Assembly (NCBI GenBank): GCA_001414345.1
Contig: LLCB01000034.1
Location: 124,001-188,000, forward strand
Length of the DNA stretch: 64,000 bases
Direction: 5' to 3'
Source: Hymenoscyphus infarciens
Taxonomy: Eukaryota > Ascomycota > Leotiomycetes > Helotiales > Helotiaceae
The position numbers and the translations under genes are program-made. Below, one piece after another: positions 55,913 to 64,000 of this stretch. The first letter of the stretch is position 1. Each line of letters opens with the position of its first letter. The notes under the pieces are model-generated. The model was not told the DNA's origin and searched no databases. It saw nothing but the letters and a program-made list of their open reading frames with translations.

Positions 55913-56548
55913 TTACATGGTATCCTTACTCATCTTGAGTAAACCCTGAGCACCATCAAAAGCCTCTTTCGATACCAAAGCACCGTTCCAGGTCAAGCCC
56001 TCTCTCCACTCCATACCATCCTCATACTCGACACACTCCACATATCCAAGCTCGGGTTCCTTTGGTTCAACACTCTCCAGGACACTCTTCAGCTGCATGA
56101 TATCGGCTCTTTCCCCACCACTCTTCTTTTGAGTGAATTTAGCTCTCTTTAGTCGACCCCCCTCTCGGATACCCCCAGCACTCTCACGTCCACCCATTCC
56201 CTCAACTGCCTCTTTCACAAACTTCTCAACCTCCACATCGCCACCATAACTAACCTCGTCCTCATGTTCCTCCCCGTAGTCTTCCTTCATCGCAGCCTCC
56301 TCCATCTCCTTCTCCTCCTTCTTTCTCAAGAATCGCCAGTAAGCCTTCACCATTGGCGTATTGAAACTCTGTGCCTCGCCGATCTTTCTGGCTTCGTTGT
56401 TCATGTGTTGGGTGACCGCATCCCAGTTTTGGAGGCGGGTGTGGCCGTCGATCATCCAGGTTACGTGATGGCCACGCCATTTGTGGTAGGGAGTTCTGAT
56501 TGCGCGGGTTCGTGCGGGGGGAGTTGAGGAGGATGAGGTTGAAGACAT
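55913..56548 (-). CDS. Myb/SANT-like domain protein 2
   Basis: Single exon, 211 residues. The module at about residues 16-75 reads TPYHKWRGHHVTWMIDGHTR, then QNWDAVTQHMNNEA, then TPMVKAYWRFLRKKEEKE. It aligns with gene 1 (NWSDV-x-x-YMN / NWDAV-x-x-HMN, then V-K-x-Y). A Glu-rich acidic region (about 76-105) and a Lys-rich stretch RLKRAKFTQKK follow. Nothing points to enzymatic activity; a nuclear DNA- or chromatin-binding role is inference from the module. Confidence 0.7.
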   Translation of the reverse strand: MSSTSSSSTPPARTRAIRTPYHKWRGHHVTWMIDGHTRLQNWDAVTQHMNNEARKIGEAQSFNTPMVKAYWRFLRKKEEKEMEEAAMKEDYGEEHEDEVSYGGDVEVEKFVKEAVEGMGGRESAGGIREGGRLKRAKFTQKKSGGERADIMQLKSVLESVEPKEPELGYVECVEYEDGMEWREGLTWNGALVSKEAFDGAQGLLKMSKDTM

Positions 56549-57068
56549 GTTGCTGGCTTGATGCCCTTGTGTTGAAAGAGGGGTAGGTAGACGTCAATGG
56601 GGTACGGTTGTTGGTTTGAGGGGTGGACCGGAAAATCCTCTTGGTGGTTCGGTTGTTGTGTTGTGTTATTTGTGTTTTGGCTAAGAGGTAAGATTATTGC
56701 TTTTGAAGATGAAAAGTTCAGGGAGGGGTTTCTTCAGGCAGAGTCAGAGTGGAGTAATGTAGTCTTTTGGGATGTGGGCTGTGAGTAACAGGTTGGACAA
56801 TATCAGATTCTTTTTTTCTCTGTATATAGTGCTGTGCTGGTGGCTGTAATCACGCCTCGCGCTCTTATTCATTCTGTTTTTGGAGCAATTGCGGGGTAGC
56901 TATCAAGATATTTTATGATTCACTGCTATTGAGGCTGGATGGGGAAGGAACCTTGTTCTTGGAAAAGCATCGCATTTTGTTATTCAATCTAACGGTACAA
57001 TAGACTTCCAATAATACCCAGGTCACCGCTAACCCATGCGATATTATTCAGGACTTCTTGGAAATAGG
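56549..57068. other. Intergenic between Myb-like genes 2 and 3
   Basis: 520 bp with no supported gene or repeat. Confidence 0.5.
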
Positions 57069-58096
57069 CTAAGATCCAAGGTTCTCTTCAACCTTCCTAT
57101 CCCTCTCTGCACTCACATTTTGAGGGAAAGGTGGACGATGAATCTCGTCGTTAAAAGGGTCATCGCCCCCTGTTGTGATGACATGGTGAGGGCCGGTGTT
57201 GGTAATCATGGATTGCTGCAACTGTTCCAGTGCCTCAGAATCATCTGATGAGTCCTCCTGGTCACTTTCCTCAAAAATTTCCTCGGAGGGTTTTTCGTCG
57301 GCTGGAACTTTCGCTGCTTCCTTTCGTGCTTTCATACCTATTCAACCAACTCGGTCATTTTCTTGTCTTAGTTTGGAATTCAGAGTACTTACTAGCGGGT
57401 GTGATGCCTTGAGTGGCTTGTGGATTTGGTTGCATATTGTTGAAACTACCAGTGGACCACCAGCTGCGAATGTTGACTACTTTCGTGTAGCTCTTGAAAC
57501 CCCGATACATTATCAAATACGACAAAACATCCTCCCAAGTCCAAGGTTCCTCCTGCGTTGCTCCCGTCTTCCATTGTGCATCTACAAGGGCTTGGTGCAT
57601 TTCAGGTGTCCGCTTCTGCCTCCTTATAACCCTTTTTACGGTTTGCAGACTCGTTGAAACCTCCGACGCATTTTCTTCTAGATACTTTGCGTTTGCTTCT
57701 TCAACAGCCACTGTTCCGTAATGTTTCTCGTATTCCGGACGCAATCCTATTATATCATTTCAACAAAGATTGGCATCGTGAGTGGTTGGTTATTGACATA
57801 CTGGGTGGAATGTAGTTTGCAGTAGCAACCTTGTCTACAACGATGCCTGCGAACTTTTTGTGTCTTTCTTGCTCATAATGCTTTTGACATGCGATTGGTG
57901 TTCGAAGACCCACTCGGCCCTGGTTTACTTCCCGCATTCGAGCATCGATATACCATTGAACATCATCCCACTCATATGGTAAATTCAAGGGCAAGATACC
58001 ATTTCTTACTCTGAGTTCTCCTTCGCAAAGGGCTTTCTCCTCAGCTTCACTCCATGGAATACGCGTCCCCCCCCCTTGTCTTGTAGCGGTAGACAT
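57069..58096 (-). CDS. Myb/SANT-like domain protein 3 (two modules)
   Basis: Three exons, 58096-57802, 57746-57393, 57337-57069, giving 305 residues. Introns are GTATGT...ATAG and GTAAGT...ATAG. Module 1 (residues ~10-80) reads IPWSEAEEKALCEG, YEWDDVQWYIDAR, and a basic helix ending KHYEQERHKKF. Module 2 (about 145-195) reads RTPEMHQALVDAQWKT, WTWEDVLSYLIMYRG, VVNIRSWW. The C-terminus is acidic (EESDQEDSSDDSEALEQ). The start at 58,096 is preferred over 58,120 because the conserved part begins just after. It is related to the two genes downstream of it on the same strand, so the three form a local paralogue group. Confidence 0.74.
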
Positions 58097-58774
58097 GTTG
58101 AAGTTGCAAAATGCTATCAAAGAAAGCCTTTCCAGTTAAAGTCGTGTCGGTGTGGTAAAGCTTTAGGGTTTGTTGTGAAAATTGGTAAAGTTGGTGAGAA
58201 ACTTTAACAACGTCGGGTTTCTGTGGTATTTATACTCTGGATTTTTGCCAGCGTGTGAATAACATAGTTTGGTAAAGAGAAGAGTGATTGGAATGATTCA
58301 ACCAGTCACGGGCTGTTATTCCCCCGTTGACTCAAGGCCGCTCGCTTAATCAAGTGCAAGTTAGCTGAGGCAAGCATATAAAGCTCAGCCTTCTTAGCTC
58401 CAGAAGAGAGGGTGATGGTCAAGATTCAGAGCCAGTTGAATGCGGCGGAAAGGGGAAATACTCTTTTTCTGAAATTCATAGAGAGCTTGAGGGTGTAGTA
58501 TGAATTTCACCTCCCAGAGTAAATACAGTTCTTCAACAGACCATTGATTATCCATTTTTTCTCTATATATCTAAAAGACCTTCAAATCAAAAGAGTATGT
58601 ATCAGTCTAAGTTGCTTTTCCGTTTTCCATTTTCCGTTCTAATATTGGTTCTCATTTTGCCCGTTTCCCAATATACTTATACATTAACCCTTTTTATACA
58701 TAAGAAATTTTCCCTTTTCTGTCCCCAAGTATTCCTCCCATACTTCGGAGTTCCAAATCCCACGGAGTGACCTT
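58097..58774. other. Upstream region of Myb-like gene 3
   Basis: About 0.68 kb without a supported gene. Likely promoter of Myb-like gene 3, and 3' flank of the small Cys-rich ORF. Confidence 0.45.
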
Positions 58775-58939
58775 TCAATAATATCCGCCAGCACAGCTTT
58801 GGCATGGCCATCCCATTCGTCTGAAGTTGGTAACTTGTTGGTTGTAGCATTGGCCGTGTCGGGCTGCTTGGTAGCAGCGGTAGGCGAGGATGACCCGTTG
58901 GTGGCCGCAGCTGAAGGAGCTTCTCTCGAGTTCGCACAT
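58775..58939 (-). CDS. Possible small cysteine-rich protein
   Basis: 54 codons starting MCELERSSFSCGHQRVILAY and continuing with RCYQAARHGQCYN and WPCQSC. Six Cys and two His are spaced as in small fungal zinc-binding proteins that start with a CGH motif. No signal peptide. It might extend by splicing beyond the stop. Single short ORF; evidence is composition and Cys pattern only. Confidence 0.35.
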   Translation of the reverse strand: MCELERSSFSCGHQRVILAYRCYQAARHGQCYNQQVTNFRRMGWPCQSCAGGYY

Positions 58940-61900
58940 TTTGAGTGGTGGGTGAGGATTTTTCTTTGGGGAAGCTTTTGTTTTCTTGTTAAATTGAACT
59001 CTTGAATTTTTGCAGTGGAGGCTTTTTGTTTGGAGAGTATATAGGTCGAATATAGATGTCAAGTTCTTGAGTGGTTGATGGTATTTGTCTAAGTAACGGT
59101 TGTTTGATAAAAAGTTGACATGTTACAAGTGAAGGGGCTATTTTATACTACTTTCAAGACAGGGAGTGTGTGATTAAACTCGCGAGCGTCACTCTTGGGG
59201 AAGTAAATCTAAGTTATTCTACCTCCAGAAAACTTCATACTCAAACTATTGCGGAGCCCGAATATCCACTTAGTAGCGAGAGTTGAATGGTTACAATGTG
59301 GGGAAGCCATAATCTTTGTGAGGAAGCACTTTGAACTGTTTGTGGACGCTTGGAATAGAAGAGAGCTTTGCTGAATCACGAAATACAAGCAAGAAAGCAC
59401 GGCCAAGTGATACTAAGCGAATCTAGAAGCTACTCTCAGGGGCTTGGGTTTGAGCATAAAAAAGAAGTTCACGGACAATCATAGGTCACTTTTCTACGTC
59501 TTTCTAGAGGAGTGCTATCGAGTAACTCTTCGTTCACGACAGGTCTAATTAAGACGGTGGCGACATACGCAGAAATGTACTCCATAAATATAAAGACAAG
59601 AAAGAAGGATAGGCAAAGATGGGGTTCTACTTGTTAAGAAACTTGCAATTGAGCAATTCAAATTTACAAGCTGGATAGAAGATTAGGGCTTTGGTGGAAA
59701 CCTTGAGCCGAATTTCACGACGCATCGCCATAACATTCTTACAACGAATCTCTCGATTAATTCAACTAACTCTAAAACGTCCGCGCAAACCAATTCTCTC
59801 CGCGCGCGCGCCATCACCAAGCCCAAACCTAAGAGCCATCCAGGACAGCCTAGAAGTTTAACCAAGTAAACTACACGCCACGAGAAGAAGAAAAATTGGT
59901 AAGAAAATGTTGAATCCGCGTGGCGGGGAGGATTCCTACCTCAAGACTCGAGATCGTTCCTTCCCTAACAACACACCCAGCTCAACCCGGGCCCTAGCCA
60001 CGACAGAAGAGAGAACTCGAGGTCGCTCCTTGCATCTATCTCAACACACCCTCTCGAAACACCACCACCCTCACGCTTCTCAGAAGAAAAAATCCGGGAA
60101 AAGAGATGATATGTGGAATCTAGCCGTCTTATTCAAAACAAGAATTAGCGCCGACGATGATGGCCTGAAAATGAAGCCACTATGTAGAGCTATGTAAAAG
60201 GTGGTAAAGCAATTGTGCAGTTGCCGGGTTGTGAGGGGAAATACCTACCTAGTCTTCTGCTGCAACAAACCCCCACCTTAAGCCAACCACCAGGGGGGGC
60301 AAGAAGTCCTGACTTGTAGTCCCCTCGCGCTTTCCCTTCTACGGCTGTTCGCACACTTCTAGAAGAACAAAAAGTCATATAAAGTGATTTATTCTAGTCG
60401 ATTTTTCGAGGTTTGTTCAAACAATCGGGACGTAGAGAAATTTTACTCTTAGTTAGTTAGGAATTCCTACACCCCTCTGGTGAACTATCAAAACTCTCTC
60501 TCAAGCTACAACTTCCCTTGGAACATTCTGTAAACTGTATAGAGCTGCAAATATATCGGAAAGTAAGAGCCAAGTTTTTTTATACTATAATTGACAATTT
60601 TGTCCTCTGAATTAATTAAAAAGTAGCTGTCTTATTCTCTAACTAAAGACGCTCTAGAAATTAGACTTTTAAGAGTGTATTCTAGTTCTAAAGAAAAGAC
60701 ATTTTAGTTAGAAACTTACTTCGTTTTTATTCCTCTATTTCTCTTCTTACTTCTTAAGACTTTTGAAATAGTACTATTTTTTACTTTCTTTTCAAGTTAT
60801 CTTATCTTTTAAACTAAAGTAGAAATTAAAAGTATAATAGAATTATTACTACTTTATTATAAATATAATAAGCAACTATTACTAGTATACTCTCTAATTA
60901 AATTAAAATAATTAATTTACTCTTCTAAATACTAATAAAAGAGAGCTAAGTAAATTTATTTAGCTTAGAAAAAAGAGATATTCTAGATAGTAACTATTTA
61001 CTAATTTCTATAACTATTAGTAAATAAGAGCTTCTATATTAAGTTAGTAGAACTTAATTACTTAACTAATTTACTAGTAATTACTCTCTCTCTATCTTTT
61101 AGATAGTATTATATAAGAAACCTCGATACTATCTAAGCTAAAACAAAAAGCGAGTAGAATTAAAGCTCTTAAAACTTAAGAAATTCACGCTTAAGAGTAA
61201 CTATTAAGAAGTACTTATAAGCTTTAAATTATTAAATTTCTCTAACTAATAAAAGCTTTAGAGATAAAAGAGTAAAGACTTAAGACGTAATTACTAGTAA
61301 AGAGATTTAAAAGTAGCTTATAAAGTAGAAAGTAGATAGAGTAGAAGTAAGTTAAATTTTTTTTATTTTAAAAAAAAAAATTTATTAATTTCCAAGTAGA
61401 AATATTCTACTAATTAGAATATCTCTTTTTTTCTAATCTAACTACTCTTCTTTTCGTCTCTTTTAAAGTAACTAAAGAAATAAATAAGTTCTTTTAAAGT
61501 AACTAGAAAGTAATTTAATTAATAACTATTATAAATATAGTATTACTTCTTCACTTACTATATAAGCGATTTTTAAATACTAGTCTTCTTCTATCTATTT
61601 ATTACTTAAGAGTTTAGTATAGTAGTATTTTCAAGTGCTACTTATGTAAGTATCTTAACTTTAATCTACTTGAAATTAGTATAGAAGTATACTTAAATAT
61701 TAAAAGTAGTAAATACTAAATAATATGATTATCTCTTTTTTCTAACTAGAATACTCTGAATTTAAAAATGTAGTTAGAGAAGAAAACAGTTACTTTTTAA
61801 TTAATTTAGAGAATAGTTTAGGTATTTACGATTATTTAGAGAACAAAAGTGGCAATTACTGTTTTTTTAGTAGCTTCGCAATCTTCTAAATCTAGGAGTC

Positions 61901-62432
61901 ACAAATAATTTATAAGCATATTAGAATGAGAACAATTGTAGATTTCTCTCCTAGGCCCTTGGAGAAATTGGCATTCTGATATTATATCAAAGAGCGTGTC
62001 GCTATTGTCAGAGCCAGATAAAGACAATAAACCCTCGCTACCCAGGTAAACAAGAAATGACGAACGCTCGCTCGCTTTCTCACGGATACAAGCCACCTAG
62101 ACAGGAACAGCTAACACCGCCTAACCTACTCGCAAAAGCCATGCCGGAGGGTTCGCTTACATAGTTCCTCCATCATGTATCCATCCACCGATTCACCCGC
62201 TAGCATTTCCCTGCCTGAAGGTATCGGTAGCATTATGACACCCTCGAAATTAGTCCGCAGAATTTAGAAAACACGCTAGTACGCCGATACTTTGTATCAT
62301 ACACTCAAATCGAGACCATTTCCACTCCATCGCAGAAACTCAGTAACAAAAGACCCGCCCTAACGCCTTGTAGTATTATCAATCATTTCATAGTCGTTAC
62401 TCGTGAAAAGAAACTCGGGTCGAGTGAGTACT
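58940..62432. other. Gene-poor interval with AT-rich island
   Basis: 3.5 kb without a supported gene. 58.94-60.42 kb is normal in composition; the 96-codon frame at 59,907-60,197 lacks similarity to known families. 60.42-61.90 kb is AT-rich with frequent TA and few CA/TG, probably an old RIP-degraded repeat, but no protein or terminal repeat was recognised. 61.9-62.43 kb is the 3' flank of the histone gene. Confidence 0.5.
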
Positions 62433-63216
62433 TTAGTCGTGGGCACGCGCGCTCTTAGATGCTGCTGCTGTTTTATTGTTTGAAATCCAATCAGGACCGA
62501 AGCCGTAGATTGGCCGACCTTGTCTGTGAAGGGCCCAGACGACCTATTGATGATTGTTAGTGCTTGGATATCATTAAGAAGGGGGTTGAAAAGTACTAAC
62601 ATCCGAAACCGTAATGGTCTTGCGATTCTTATATTCAACTAGGGTGATGATATCTTGCATAAGCTGTGGCAGGTGTTAGAACTTAGTAGCAAGTGTATTG
62701 GAGGGGTAAGTACTGTTGTGAGATATTTCTTCAGAACACTCCGGGTTTCGTCGTATATTTGGGCGGAAATACGCTTCACACCACCACGGCGCGCGAGACG
62801 ACTATATCCATTGTTAGATCGGGACCTTGCCTTTCGAGTATGGCCCGGAGATAGATTCGTGACGCGGTTGTACATACCGAATGTCTGGTTTCGCTGCAAA
62901 ATTAACATGTTAGCAATCTCGCTCGGTCTCAAGGGTCAACATCAGGACTGTAAAGGCGACTTACTGATGCTTGCGATAGTGTCTTTCGCAACCTTTCTAT
63001 CGCGAGTGTGAGTCAAGGTGATAGATAACAGGAAGGTAGGAGGTCCACGCACCTGTGGCGCATTTGATTCTTGCTCTTGCTCTTTCCCAATCCTTTGGCA
63101 TCTTTCCCCCGACCCGAACCATAACCAGGCGGATTTGGTCGATTAGCCACACCGCCGCCGCCTTTGACAGTCTTTCCCGACAGCGTGGGCCGAGATCTAA
63201 CGTACGGAGAGGACAT
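62433..63216 (-). CDS. Divergent histone H4 variant
   Basis: Six exons, 63216-63053, 62996-62965, 62893-62878 (16 nt), 62801-62714, 62663-62601, 62543-62433, giving 157 residues. All junctions are GT-AG and the frame is continuous. An N-terminal extension (~35 residues) precedes [15 protein letters not shown], the H4-tail pattern. The histone fold follows: [70 protein letters not shown]. It aligns with canonical H4 without gaps over the fold but differs at many normally invariant sites, e.g. VFLENVIRDAV is replaced by KYLTTLMQDII. The C-terminus has 16 extra residues after YGFG. Neurospora has an H4 variant, hH4v, probably related. Canonical H4 genes are short and intron-poor. Nuclear, nucleosome-incorporated role inferred. 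Confidence 0.93.
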
Positions 63217-63768
63217 TGTGAGGAGTTGTTGGTTCCGGCGTGACTGCGTGTACGTGACGTTGGAAAAGCAATACGAGACGCGACAGGCGTGCAGTAGCGC
63301 GTTGAGGTGCTCGGACCGAAGCAAGGGTAGCTTCAGCTTCAGTCCTGGCTGCGGTTGTAGCCTTGGGGATTTAAGAGGAGGAGCAAACGAGGAGAGTAGT
63401 TTTGTGGGAAGAATGTTGAAGGTAGAGGTGGAGGATGCCAAGTGAAGAGAAGGTTGGAGATGGGATGGATATCGCAAGCAGAAGGCGCGACCCAAGGTCA
63501 CGTGACCATCCCCAAAACGGACTTTTCAAAATCTCCTTGGAATGTTGGTTAACCAATCATTTATATTCATATTCATAATGTCTTTCTTGCAAAGCTTCCT
63601 AAACAAAGACTCTATTAAGGCCACAATAAGCCTGTACATAACAATGCAACCGGACAAAGCTTGGTAAATACCAACGAGTGTGGGCCTCTCCTGTCCATCA
63701 ACGCCATAGCATTAGAAACCCACAATGCAAGACATAGCCCATTGTCTAAATATTTCAATGTACTTGCA
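63217..63768. promoter_or_regulatory. Upstream region of the H4 variant gene
   Basis: 0.55 kb between the H4 variant (minus) and the 3' end of the right-edge gene (minus). It contains the perfect 12-bp palindrome GGTCACGTGACC at 63,496-63,507, a bHLH (Cbf1/USF-type) E-box. A role in H4-variant expression is inference. Confidence 0.5.
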
Positions 63769-64000
63769 CTATTCGCAGATAAAGGTGGCTTCGCTGAACA
63801 AGACCCCTGCCTCGGTGGTTTCTTCCTCGCCGATCTTGACCTTGAGCGAAATGGTAGCTGGAGAATACTAAAGTGATGGGTTAAAACAAGTATATAATAA
63901 AAAAAGGAAGCGACAAACCTGATAGATATATGGCTTGGTGCCAGCAGCGCTCGCCACGATTGTCTTCACGAAACCGGGCACTTCGGCCATGACATCGACT
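63769..64000 (-). CDS. Unidentified gene, C-terminal part (cut by window edge)
   Basis: Two last exons on the minus strand, 64000-63919 and 63867-63769, joined by a 51-nt intron (GTTTGT...TTAG). The visible C-terminus reads [20 protein letters not shown] and, after the splice, [20 protein letters not shown], ending [10 protein letters not shown] do not recognise the family. The alternating hydrophobic pattern suggests beta strands. The N-terminal part lies outside the window. Confidence 0.5.

Noticed and set aside
59907..60197. 96-codon frame
   Set aside because: Low-complexity Ser/His/Arg composition without homologues I know; no supporting signals.
1..64000. tRNA, rRNA, CRISPR, riboswitch or biosynthetic gene cluster
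   Set aside because: No cloverleaf with conserved T-loop, no rRNA-like stretch, no regularly spaced repeats and no PKS/NRPS/terpene core gene was seen. A tRNA scan by program was not possible.

Overview
The window is nuclear DNA of a filamentous ascomycete (Pezizomycotina; a leotiomycete is plausible but not proven). The evidence is fungal-type genes with short 45-60 nt introns, fungal protein families, and large AT-rich blocks with almost no CpA/TpG and very many TpA, which is the footprint of repeat-induced point mutation (RIP). No prokaryotic, organellar or CRISPR features were seen. Exon coordinates were worked out by hand from splice signals and reading-frame continuity.

Layout. 0.5-5.1 kb: three minus-strand genes (2OG-Fe(II) oxygenase, ER TRAP-alpha/Irc22, FMN alpha-hydroxy-acid oxidase with a frame conflict near its 3' end). 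5.8-25.85 kb: a 20-kb RIP-degraded island. Inside it a Ty3/Gypsy element on the minus strand (6,968-21,168; 476-bp LTRs; TSD TCTAT) is interrupted by a Ty1/Copia element on the plus strand (10,707-16,906; 171-bp LTRs; TSD ATAAG). A third, truncated Gypsy integrase lies beside it. 26.1-27.6 kb: two inverted copies of a ~92-bp TA-flanked foldback element enclose gene debris, including a broken PRO2 piece. 28.6-33.6 kb: two secreted exopeptidase genes in tandem, dipeptidyl-peptidase IV and an M28 aminopeptidase. 36.1-43.3 kb: a conserved membrane protein and three small cysteine-rich genes that share one domain and one intron position. 43.8-54 kb: housekeeping trafficking and RNA genes (VPS36, a SAC3/GANP protein, a Pmp3-like proteolipid, an AP-complex beta adaptin, EMC4). 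54.6-58.1 kb: three related Myb/SANT-like genes. 62.4-63.2 kb: a divergent six-exon histone H4 variant. The right edge cuts an unidentified minus-strand gene. Smaller AT-rich islands lie at about 33.8-35.0, 38.6-39.8 and 60.4-61.9 kb.

Working together: DPP IV and the M28 peptidase would jointly trim extracellular peptides. TRAP-alpha and EMC4 act in ER membrane or secretory protein biogenesis. VPS36 (ESCRT-II) and the adaptin act in endosomal and endocytic sorting. The two local paralogue clusters (CC/CxxCxH proteins and Myb-like proteins) and the transposon islands are the accessory part. The most notable observations are the CC/CxxCxH trio with conserved intron, a possible introner-like element, the H4 variant, and the nested retrotransposons with both target-site duplications still readable.
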